From an uncultured Pseudomonadota bacterium (GTDB taxonomy: Bacteria > Pseudomonadota > Gammaproteobacteria > Methylococcales > Methylomonadaceae), in assembly GCA_903931355.1 (NCBI GenBank), contig CAIZCB010000070.1:1-5612 (forward strand): a DNA stretch of 5,612 nt, read 5' to 3'. Made by a program: the position numbers and the translations under genes. Each line of letters begins with the position of its first letter. Positions within the stretch are counted from its first letter, which is position 1. The notes under the pieces were generated by a model. That model ran no database searches. It was not told where the DNA came from and saw nothing but the letters and a program-made list of their open reading frames with translations. Positions 1-5,612 of this stretch are shown here, one piece after another.

Positions 1-1885
1 ATGTCGCCGCCGGATCGACCGCTTGGCGCACTGTAAACGGATAACTTTGTAAGGCTTTCCCATCGCTGGCATTCACCGCACGGATTGAGCGTAACGGGGT
101 GGCGTATCCATCACCGGCTAAAGTTTGATAAAGCTGGGTGACTTCCAATGGTGTCAGAGGTGACGCGCCGAGTAAAAATGAGGGAAATAAATCCACCGGA
201 CGGCTGACACCCATGTTTTTTAGATTATTGGCAATTCGCGATAAGCCAATGTCCATGCCGATTCTGACCGTCGCCATGTTATAGGAGTTGGCTAGGGCGG
301 TGTGTAGTGGGACGATGCCGTGTTCGCGGTTGTCGTAGTTTTTCGGCGACCACATTTTGTCTTTTTCGGCTTCAATTTCCACTTCGGTATCGCTGATTGG
401 GGTATTGATGGTGTAGCGATCTGGGTGTTCTAAAGCGGTTAGGTAAACAAATGGTTTTATTAATGAGCCGATTGGTCTGACTGCATCCAAGGCGCGATTA
501 AAGCCAGTCGAAGAGGCTTCTCGGCCACCCGTTAAGGCGACGATTTCGCCGCTATCACGGCGAGTAACAATAATCGCGCTTTCTAATTCGGTGCTTTTCG
601 GGCTTTTTTCTAGTTGATTAAGTTTGCTGGTGATTGATGCCTGTAATTTGTCTTGGATTCGAGTATCCAAGGTGGTGACAATCCGCAAGCCTTCTGAAGT
701 TAAATCTTCTTCTTTATATTCTTGTTTTAATTGACGTTTAACTAAATCAATAAAGTCGGGGTAACGATTCGCAGAACGGTGAGTGATTGCCGCAACTGTT
801 TGTGGGGTTTGTTTGGCTTCGGCCGCTTGTTGGGCGGTGATATAGCCTTCTTCTTGCATCGAATCCAGTACCAGATTACGGCGTTCTAAAGACCGCTCTG
901 GATTACGGCGTGGGTCGTAATAAGACGGGCCACGGACTAAGGCGATTAAGCTGGCGGTTTGTGGCAAAGATAGGTTTTTTAACGATTGACCAAAGTAAAA
1001 CTCACTCGCTAAGCCAAAACCATGTACTGCACTAGCACCGTCTTGACCGAGAAAAATCTCATTCAGATAAGCTTCCAGAATTTCATCTTTGCTATAGCGA
1101 TATTCCAGAATCAAAGCCATTAATGCTTCGTTGACTTTACGCACCAAGCTACGCTCAGAGGTTAGGAAAAAGTTTTTTACTAACTGTTGGGTAATGGTAC
1201 TGCCGCCTTGTACTAAGCCGCCGGCTTTGACATTGGCCCACATAGCACGAGCAATGCCTTTTGGCGATAAGCCAAAATGAGTGTAGAAATCGCGATCTTC
1301 GGTTGAAAATAAGCCCTGCAATAACTGCGGCGGGGTTTCTTCTAATTTAATTAAGATACGGTCTTCTTTTAGCTTGGGGTAAAAACTACCAATTTGTACC
1401 GGATCAAGTCGGACAATGGCTAATTCGCTACCGTTGACGCTATTAATTAAGCTACCAATGCCGCCGGCATTAAAGCTGATTCTGATTTGCTGACTTTCTT
1501 GGGCGGTGTCGCCAAAGTTGAAAGTACGGGTTTTGATAGTGACTTGACCACCTTTAACCACATAAGCGCCTTCACCGCTTAATTGCGGGTCGAGTCGGTA
1601 ATGTAATTGCTGTAGCAGGTCTTCTAAGTCTTTGCTGTTGATAGGCGCACCAGCATATAACTCAACTGGGCTGGCATAAACTCGGGCAGGGATAGTCCAG
1701 CGTTTGCCTTCAAATTGCTCGCGGACGTTGTAGTCTAAGTAGCCGACATAAGAAAACAGAAAAAAACCGCCTGCTAAAGTGAAGGGGATTAATGCTTTCA
1801 GCCACCAAAAAGAACGTGATTTGGTTTTTTTAGTGCGTGTGCGGCGATTATTCGGGCTATTGGTGCTATTAGGTCTTCTGGCCAT
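1..1885 (-). CDS. mrcB: Penicillin-binding protein 1B (bifunctional transglycosylase/transpeptidase), C-terminus outside the window
   Basis: Class A PBP, an inner-membrane enzyme that polymerises lipid II into glycan strands and cross-links the peptides. 628 residues are visible. In order: a basic Arg/Lys/Thr/Asn-rich cytoplasmic tail (1-25), one membrane anchor (about 27-50), a UB2H-like domain (about 63-150), which in E. coli PBP1b docks the lipoprotein LpoB, the GT51 transglycosylase, then the transpeptidase. GT51 motifs are EDRDFYTHFG with catalytic Glu196, QGGSTITQQ (226-234) and RKVNEA with Glu253; the 57-residue spacing of the two Glu matches E. coli. The transpeptidase shows GSLIKP, with nucleophile Ser474 and Lys477, and the SYN motif (534-536). 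The KTG motif and the rest of the C-terminus lie beyond the left edge. The frame is open, with no break seen. The ATG at 1885 is preceded directly by an in-frame TGA, which fixes the start; no clear Shine-Dalgarno is visible. The UB2H domain argues for PBP1b over PBP1a. Confidence 0.96.
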   Translation of the reverse strand, partial: MARRPNSTNSPNNRRTRTKKTKSRSFWWLKALIPFTLAGGFFLFSYVGYLDYNVREQFEGKRWTIPARVYASPVELYAGAPINSKDLEDLLQQLHYRLDPQLSGEGAYVVKGGQVTIKTRTFNFGDTAQESQQIRISFNAGGIGSLINSVNGSELAIVRLDPVQIGSFYPKLKEDRILIKLEETPPQLLQGLFSTEDRDFYTHFGLSPKGIARAMWANVKAGGLVQGGSTITQQLVKNFFLTSERSLVRKVNEALMALILEYRYSKDEILEAYLNEIFLGQDGASAVHGFGLASEFYFGQSLKNLSLPQTASLIALVRGPSYYDPRRNPERSLERRNLVLDSMQEEGYITAQQAAEAKQTPQTVAAITHRSANRYPDFIDLVKRQLKQEYKEEDLTSEGLRIVTTLDTRIQDKLQASITSKLNQLEKSPKSTELESAIIVTRRDSGEIVALTGGREASSTGFNRALDAVRPIGSLIKPFVYLTALEHPDRYTINTPISDTEVEIEAEKDKMWSPKNYDNREHGIVPLHTALANSYNMATVRIGMDIGLSRIANNLKNMGVSRPVDLFPSFLLGASPLTPLEVTQLYQTLAGDGYATPLRSIRAVNASDGKALQSYPFTVRQAVDPAAT

Positions 1886-1909
1886 TCAATTAAGGATGTA
1901 ATTTGCGCG

Positions 1910-1923
1910 GCCGATTGCTCGGC
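1910..1923 (-). other. Small hairpin in the mrcB leader
   Basis: Inverted repeat with a 5-bp stem (GCCGA/TCGGC) and a 4-nt loop, ending 24 nt before the mrcB start codon. It would lie in the predicted mRNA leader. No T-run follows it, so it is not a terminator. It is short enough to be chance; a role in translation is only a possibility. Confidence 0.25.
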
Positions 1924-1943
1924 GGGTCTATAGATAGCTTGGC

Positions 1944-1972
1944 ATTATCCAATAAATAGACAGCGTGACCAA
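1944..1972 (-). promoter_or_regulatory. Candidate sigma-70 promoter for mrcB
   Basis: Read on the minus strand, TTGGTC (1972-1967) and GATAAT (1949-1944) are separated by 17 bp. The -10 matches consensus at 5 of 6 positions; the -35 keeps only TTG. Transcription would begin near 1937, giving a leader of about 50 nt before the mrcB ATG at 1885. The position suits an independent mrcB promoter downstream of queG. Assigned by eye only. Confidence 0.4.
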
Positions 1973-2008
1973 ATCGGTGCGGTTTATTTATGATCTGGTG
2001 TTACGCAA

Positions 2009-2018
2009 ACTGATCAGT
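2009..2018. other. 10-bp perfect palindrome ACTGATCAGT
   Basis: A perfect palindrome in the queG-mrcB gap, about 40 bp upstream of the candidate mrcB -35. The placement would suit a dimeric regulator, and it contains a GATC (Dam-type) site. No known operator was recognised, and a single 10-bp palindrome may be chance. Confidence 0.25.
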
Positions 2019-2043
2019 ATTGAGCCCATTGTTAGTTGTCGAT

Positions 2044-2063
2044 AAAAAAGATTCGCGCTGCGA
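2044..2063 (-). terminator. Weak terminator-like element after queG
   Basis: On the minus strand, a 4-bp stem (TCGC/GCGA, loop AGC, 2063-2053) is followed two to three nucleotides later by six consecutive T (2049-2044). It sits 62-81 bp after the queG stop, the right side and orientation for ending queG transcription. The stem is short for an intrinsic terminator, so termination may be partial or the element may be chance. Confidence 0.3.
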
Positions 2064-2075
2064 GGATTAATTAGA

Positions 2076-2095
2076 TGTCGGTTTTCGCACCGACA
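2076..2095. other. 7-bp-stem hairpin in the queG-mrcB gap
   Basis: Inverted repeat TGTCGGT/ACCGACA with a 6-nt loop (TTTCGC on plus, GCGAAA on minus). It begins about 30 bp after the queG stop and lies upstream, in the minus direction, of the weak terminator-like element. No T-run follows directly on either strand, so it is not a canonical terminator. It could protect the queG 3' end from exonucleases, which is inference. Confidence 0.4.
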
Positions 2096-2124
2096 GGCGA
2101 GGAAAGATTGGCCCACCCGTAACA

Positions 2125-3192
2125 TCAGTTATGATCTAGTTGTCGTAAAGCCCAGTCAACATGCTCTTTGACTAATTCAGTTGAGTGATTTTGCATAGCG
2201 TTTAAGGCTTCAATCACTTGCGGTTGGTTTTTGCCGTTCCCCAAGGCAACGGCAATATTGCGTAGCCAGCGCTGATGACCAATCCGCCGAATTGCCGAGC
2301 CTTCGGTTTTTTGTAGAAACTCGGTTTCACTCCAAGTGAATAATTCCAATAAAGTCGCGGTATCGAGTTTGTGTCTGGGTTTAAAGTCGCTTTCGGCGCT
2401 GAGTTTGGCGAAGCGATTCCAAGGGCAAATCAATTGGCAGTCATCACAACCGTAAATCCGATTGCCGATTAATGGCCGCAAAGTTTCGGGAATGCTGCCG
2501 TGTAATTCGATGGTTAAGTAAGACACGCAGCGGCGGGCATCGACTTGATAAGGAGCAACAATGGCTTGGGTTGGGCAAACGCTTAAACAGACTTGGCATT
2601 GGCCGCAATGATTGCTGGCGGCTTTGTCAGCAACTAAGGGCAGGTCGGTGTAGATTTCACCCAGAAAAAACCAAGAACCGGCTTGGCGATTAATTAAATT
2701 ACTATGTTTGCCAATCCAGCCCAAACCGGCTTTCTCGGCAATCGCTTTTTCCAAAACCGGCGCACTATCAACAAAAGCCCGATAACCAAACTCGCCAATT
2801 TGTGCGCTGATTTTTTCGGCTAGTTTTTGTAAACGATTGCGAAGCACTTTATGGTAATCGCGGCCTAAGGCGTAACGAGAGATAAAGGCGGCGCTGGGAT
2901 TGTCTAGGATCGGCTGGCTGTCACTGGCGGCTTGATAGAGATAATCCATTCTGACGCTGATAACGCTGCGAGTGTTTTCTTGTAGCAGTGCGGGGCGGCT
3001 ACGTTTTAAGCCGTGGGCGCTCATGTATTGCATTTCGCCGTGGTAATCTTTTTCTAGCCAGCTATGTAAATGTTGCTCGGCATCGCTTAAATCGGTGTCG
3101 CTAATCCCAACTTGCTGAAATCCCAGTTCTAAGCCCCATTGTTTAATTTCAAGACTGAGTTGTTGAAAATCGATAGCTGGAGTAGATGGCAT
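2125..3192 (-). CDS. queG: Epoxyqueuosine reductase QueG
   Basis: Cytoplasmic cobalamin- and Fe-S-dependent enzyme that reduces epoxyqueuosine to queuosine at the wobble position of tRNAs with GUN anticodons, the last step of queuosine synthesis. The product is 355 residues from the chosen start. The N-terminal cobalamin-binding region contains WGLELGFQQVGISD and SRYALGRDYHK, followed by FVDSAP, whose Asp142 corresponds to the proposed general acid. Two [4Fe-4S] sites use eight Cys: CGQCQVCLSVCP (196, 199, 202, 206), Cys222 in DARRC, and YGCDDCQLICP (249, 252, 256). The C-terminal helical part has SAIRRIGHQRWLRNIAVALGN. The ATG at 3192 aligns with the E. coli N-terminus. An in-frame ATG at 3243 would add 17 residues not in line with the family and would overlap the nnr start codon. 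No clear Shine-Dalgarno precedes either. E. coli also has queG divergent from nnr. Confidence 0.97.
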   Translation of the reverse strand: MPSTPAIDFQQLSLEIKQWGLELGFQQVGISDTDLSDAEQHLHSWLEKDYHGEMQYMSAHGLKRSRPALLQENTRSVISVRMDYLYQAASDSQPILDNPSAAFISRYALGRDYHKVLRNRLQKLAEKISAQIGEFGYRAFVDSAPVLEKAIAEKAGLGWIGKHSNLINRQAGSWFFLGEIYTDLPLVADKAASNHCGQCQVCLSVCPTQAIVAPYQVDARRCVSYLTIELHGSIPETLRPLIGNRIYGCDDCQLICPWNRFAKLSAESDFKPRHKLDTATLLELFTWSETEFLQKTEGSAIRRIGHQRWLRNIAVALGNGKNQPQVIEALNAMQNHSTELVKEHVDWALRQLDHN

Positions 3193-3204
3193 GGCGGCTT
3201 GCAC

Positions 3205-3210
3205 TATAAT
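3205..3210 (+). promoter_or_regulatory. Probable -10 element (TATAAT) for nnr
   Basis: A perfect TATAAT lies 31 bp before the nnr ATG at 3242, predicting a start near 3217 and a leader of about 25 nt. The -35 region (about 3181-3188) does not resemble TTGACA, so the promoter may be weak or activator-dependent. The element lies upstream of the queG ATG at 3192, so the promoters of the two divergent genes must overlap within about 50 bp. On the minus strand the same bases give a TATAGT (3208-3203) only 10 bp before the queG start. Confidence 0.45.
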
Positions 3211-3241
3211 CGCGGAATCATCACATTTTACACAACAAGCC

Positions 3242-4705
3242 ATGTCTGATTTAGCTAAGCCGCTGTATCGCGTCGCGCAAATACGCCAAGCCGAACAAAT
3301 TGCGATTCAAAACTTACAGATTCCCAGTTTGCAATTGATGCAAAGTGCTGGGCTGGCGGCGTTTCAAATTTTGCAGCAGCGCTGGCCCCAGCAAACGCGG
3401 ATTAGTGTGTTTTGTGGGGCGGGTAATAATGCGGGGGATGGTTATGTCTTAGCTTCACTGGCTATGAAAGCAGCGTATTCGGTTGAAGTGTTTGCGATTG
3501 GCGCGATAGATCATTTAAAAGGTGATGCTTTGTTTTGTGCGCAAGCCTTTGTGCAAAGTGGCGGGGTGGTTAAGCCGTGGTCTGATGATAGCTGGGTGCC
3601 TAGTGGTGTGTTGGTTGATGCCTTATTGGGAACTGGGCTTAATCGTCAGCTTGATAATAATTATGCGGCGGTGATTAATGCTATCAATGCCGCAGAATTG
3701 CCGGTTTTGGCGATTGATGTGCCTTCTGGTTTGCAAGCGGATACGGGTTGTGTGCTGGGAACAGCGATTAAGGCCGATGTCACCGTGACTTTTGTCGGTT
3801 TAAAAAGTGGTTTATTTACTGGGCAAGCGGCTGATTATTGTGGCGAGATTATTGAAGCTGACTTGGATTTACCGGCCAGCATTTTTAATCAATTAGCTGT
3901 TACGGCTAACTTATTAGCAAAATCAAAACTGGCTAAGCGCCAACGCTGTGCTCATAAAGGCCATTTCGGGCATCTGTTGTTGGTTGGTGGTAATCACGGT
4001 TATAGCGGTGCGATTCGTTTAGCGGGTGAAGCGGCATTACGCAGTGGTGCGGGATTAGTCACTATTGCTACTCGCCAGTCGCATAGTGGCTTGTTGAATA
4101 TCGGGCGGCCTGAATTAATGTGTCACGGCGTTGAAGATTTATCCCAGCTTCAAGCTTTAATCGATAAAGCCAGTGTGATCGTGATTGGCCCTGGTTTAGG
4201 TCAAGATCAATGGGCACGGGTTATGTTTGAAACGGTGTTGAGCACTGACAAGCCCTGTGTCATCGATGCCGATGCTTTAAATTTATTAGCGCAACAAGTT
4301 TGCCGAAGAGATAACTGGATTTTAACCCCGCATCCGGGCGAGGCGGGGCGTTTGTTGGGGTGTGCCAATAGCACGATCACCAGTGATCGTTTTGCCGCGG
4401 TTAGTGCTTTGCAACAGCGGTTTGCTGGGGTTTGTGTTTTAAAAGGCGCGGGAAGTTTAATTAGCGATGGGCAGCAGATTTTTGTGTCAACAACCGGCAA
4501 TCCCGGCATGGTGAGTGGTGGCATGGGTGATGTGTTGTCTGGAATTGCTGGGGCTTTGTTAGCGCAAGGTTTATCGTTGATAGACGCTGCTAAATTAGCG
4601 GTCTATGTTCATGGTGAAGCGGCGGATAGAGCGGTATTCGATGCTGGTGAGCGAGGTTTGTTAGCCAGTGATTTATTGCCTTATGTTCGTGCCTGTTTGA
4701 ATTAA
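3242..4705 (+). CDS. nnr: Bifunctional NAD(P)HX epimerase / ADP-dependent NAD(P)HX dehydratase
   Basis: Metabolite-repair enzyme that handles hydrated NADH and NADPH: the N-terminal domain interconverts R- and S-NAD(P)HX, and the C-terminal domain, related to ribokinases, dehydrates the S form using ADP. 487 residues, close to the usual length of the fused protein. The epimerase domain (about 1-215) has GAGNNAGDG (59-67), DALLGTGL (126-133) and DVPSG (159-163). The dehydratase domain (about 230-487) has GHFGHLLLVGG (240-250), GPGLG (316-320), HPGE (364-367) and GGMGD (426-430), with probable catalytic Asp430. The frame is open 51 bp upstream to an ATG at 3191, but the ATG at 3242 (MSDLAKPLYRVAQ) fits the family N-terminus better and lies downstream of the TATAAT. 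No good Shine-Dalgarno is visible. The gene often carries the old name yjeF. Confidence 0.96.
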   Translation: MSDLAKPLYRVAQIRQAEQIAIQNLQIPSLQLMQSAGLAAFQILQQRWPQQTRISVFCGAGNNAGDGYVLASLAMKAAYSVEVFAIGAIDHLKGDALFCAQAFVQSGGVVKPWSDDSWVPSGVLVDALLGTGLNRQLDNNYAAVINAINAAELPVLAIDVPSGLQADTGCVLGTAIKADVTVTFVGLKSGLFTGQAADYCGEIIEADLDLPASIFNQLAVTANLLAKSKLAKRQRCAHKGHFGHLLLVGGNHGYSGAIRLAGEAALRSGAGLVTIATRQSHSGLLNIGRPELMCHGVEDLSQLQALIDKASVIVIGPGLGQDQWARVMFETVLSTDKPCVIDADALNLLAQQVCRRDNWILTPHPGEAGRLLGCANSTITSDRFAAVSALQQRFAGVCVLKGAGSLISDGQQIFVSTTGNPGMVSGGMGDVLSGIAGALLAQGLSLIDAAKLAVYVHGEAADRAVFDAGERGLLASDLLPYVRACLN

Positions 4706-4726
4706 TTTAATTGTAAAAAAGCTTAG

Positions 4727-4733
4727 AAAAGGA
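4727..4733 (+). promoter_or_regulatory. Shine-Dalgarno of dmeF
   Basis: AAAAGGA ends 6 nt before the ATG at 4740. It is the only clear ribosome binding site of the four genes and fixes the dmeF start. It lies in the AT-rich 34-bp gap after nnr, where no terminator is visible, so read-through from nnr is likely. Confidence 0.7.
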
Positions 4734-4739
4734 ATCGTT

Positions 4740-5612
4740 ATGCATCAGCATCAATTAGAAAATTGGCAACATTCACACGATTTTGCGCGGATTAATCGTC
4801 GCGGCGAAACGCGGACTAAATGGGTGTTGTTGTTAACTTTAACTACCATGTTGGTGGAAATTGCCGCTGGGATGCAGTTTCATTCGATGGCTTTATTAGC
4901 CGATGGCTGGCACATGGCGACCCATGTGATGGCGTTTATGATTGCGATTTTTGCTTATCGCTACAGCCGTATTCATCAGCAAGATCAAACTTTTGCTTTT
5001 AGTCCGGCCAAAGTCGGGATTTTGGGTGGTTTTGCTAGTTCGATTGCTTTGGCGATGGTGGCGTTGATGATGGTGGCGCAATCGGCTGAGCGTTTACTGT
5101 TTCCACAGCTTATTAGCTTTGATGAAGCGACTATTGTGGCAGTAGCGGGTTTGGTGATTAATTTGTTAAGTGCTTTATTGCTTAGTGATCATCATGATCA
5201 TAGTCACCACCACGGCCATGACGATCATCATCATCATCATCATCATCATCACCATGATGATCACGAGAACGAGCACCATCATCACGACCATAATTTACGC
5301 GCTGCCTATTTGCATGTGATGGCTGATGCGTTGACTTCGGTGTTGGCGATTGTGGCGTTATTAGCCGGTAAATATTACGGCTGGGTTTGGCTAGATGCCG
5401 TGATGGGTTTTGTGGGGGCTGTGGTGATTTTAGTTTGGGCTTGGGGCTTGATTAAAGAAACCAGTCCAATTTTGCTGGATCAAAGTGTGGGTGAGGATTT
5501 TCAGCAATCGATTCGCCTAGCGATAGAGGAAGATGGCGAAGCCAAGATTGTTGATTTGCATGTTTGGCGATTAACCGCTAGTCATTGCGCGGCGATTATT
5601 AGTCTCGTTAGC
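4740..5612 (+). CDS. dmeF: Cation diffusion facilitator, DmeF-type Co2+/Ni2+ exporter (C-terminus outside the window)
   Basis: Inner-membrane transporter of the CDF family, expected to export Co2+ and/or Ni2+ in exchange for protons. 291 residues are visible and perhaps a few dozen more lie past the right edge. The N-terminus carries HQH and HSHDF. Six membrane helices are predicted at about 28-46, 50-73, 91-113, 130-148, 188-209 and 215-238. Metal-site motifs are ADGWHMATH in helix 2 (His58xxxHis62) and HVMAD in helix 5 (His192xxxAsp196). His-x3-His in helix 2, rather than the His/Asp-x3-Asp of zinc exporters, together with HSH near the start, is my basis for choosing DmeF. Between helices 4 and 5 is a cytoplasmic loop (151-184) with 23 His in 34 residues. 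The cytoplasmic C-terminal domain begins near 240 and includes VDLHVWRL. No DmeR-like regulator is visible in the window. Metal specificity is inferred, and zinc or other metals are possible. Confidence 0.9.
   Translation, partial: MHQHQLENWQHSHDFARINRRGETRTKWVLLLTLTTMLVEIAAGMQFHSMALLADGWHMATHVMAFMIAIFAYRYSRIHQQDQTFAFSPAKVGILGGFASSIALAMVALMMVAQSAERLLFPQLISFDEATIVAVAGLVINLLSALLLSDHHDHSHHHGHDDHHHHHHHHHHDDHENEHHHHDHNLRAAYLHVMADALTSVLAIVALLAGKYYGWVWLDAVMGFVGAVVILVWAWGLIKETSPILLDQSVGEDFQQSIRLAIEEDGEAKIVDLHVWRLTASHCAAIISLVS
5226..5249 (+). repeat. CAT triplet microsatellite, eight perfect copies
   Basis: Eight consecutive CAT codons followed by CAC and CAT encode ten His in a row (residues 163-172) in the dmeF loop. 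Slippage in such a run would add or remove whole His residues without breaking the frame, so its length may vary between strains. The surrounding loop (5190-5291) continues as an imperfect CAT/CAC/GAT array. Confidence 0.9.

Noticed and set aside
1927..1934. TCTATAGA 8-bp palindrome
   Set aside because: Short and AT-rich, expected by chance; it lies at the predicted mrcB transcription start, with no known operator match.
2097..2115. GAGGAAAG resembling the conserved start region of bacterial RNase P RNA
   Set aside because: Only a few bases match; the flanking conserved helices are absent and the gap is too short for that RNA.
2075..2122. 15-codon plus-strand open frame (MSVFAPTGEERLAHP) with GAGGA 8 nt upstream
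   Set aside because: The ribosome site is good and TTGAGC/GATAAA-like boxes lie upstream with a short 15-bp spacer, but the frame is tiny, runs through the hairpin, and nothing independent supports translation.
2472..2693. 73-codon open frame on the plus strand
   Set aside because: It lies wholly antisense inside queG, whose Fe-S and cobalamin motifs are clear; the peptide is Arg/Trp/Cys-rich with no recognisable domain.
4207..4524. 105-codon open frame on the minus strand
   Set aside because: Antisense shadow of the nnr dehydratase domain, with no recognisable motif or ribosome binding site.
4706..4739. Possible terminator or promoter in the nnr-dmeF gap
   Set aside because: The stretch is AT-rich with no stable stem and no convincing -35/-10 pair, so only the Shine-Dalgarno is reported.
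4820..5081. Open frames of about 60 codons on both strands
   Set aside because: Both are other-frame shadows of dmeF, whose membrane helices and metal motifs are continuous through this stretch.

Overview
The window looks like ordinary chromosomal housekeeping DNA from a gammaproteobacterium. The evidence is a class A penicillin-binding protein of the PBP1b type with a UB2H domain, a QueG close to the Escherichia coli form, and the divergent queG/nnr pair that E. coli also has. Species cannot be fixed from the sequence. No phage, insertion sequence, CRISPR array, tRNA or rRNA was seen.

Layout. (1) From the left edge to 1885, minus strand: most of mrcB (PBP1b), with its C-terminus cut off by the window edge. 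(2) 1886-2124: a 239-bp non-coding gap holding a probable mrcB promoter, two short inverted repeats, a 10-bp palindrome and a weak terminator-like signal for queG. (3) 2125-3192, minus strand: queG, epoxyqueuosine reductase. (4) 3193-3241: a very short divergent promoter region with a perfect TATAAT on the plus strand. (5) 3242-4705, plus strand: nnr, the fused NAD(P)HX epimerase/dehydratase. (6) From 4740 to the right edge, plus strand: a cation diffusion facilitator of the DmeF (Co2+/Ni2+ efflux) type with a very His-rich loop, lacking only its extreme C-terminus.

Functionally the genes cover separate jobs: peptidoglycan polymerisation and cross-linking (mrcB), the last step of queuosine synthesis in tRNA (queG), repair of hydrated NAD(P)H (nnr) and divalent metal export (dmeF). 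nnr and dmeF are 34 bp apart on the same strand and may share a transcript. In E. coli nnr is followed instead by tsaE. A link between cobalamin-dependent QueG and a Co2+ exporter two genes away is possible but speculative.

The most distinctive items are the His-rich loop, coded partly by a pure CAT triplet run, the nnr-dmeF adjacency, and the compact queG/nnr divergent start region. I found no convincing evidence of a previously undescribed system.
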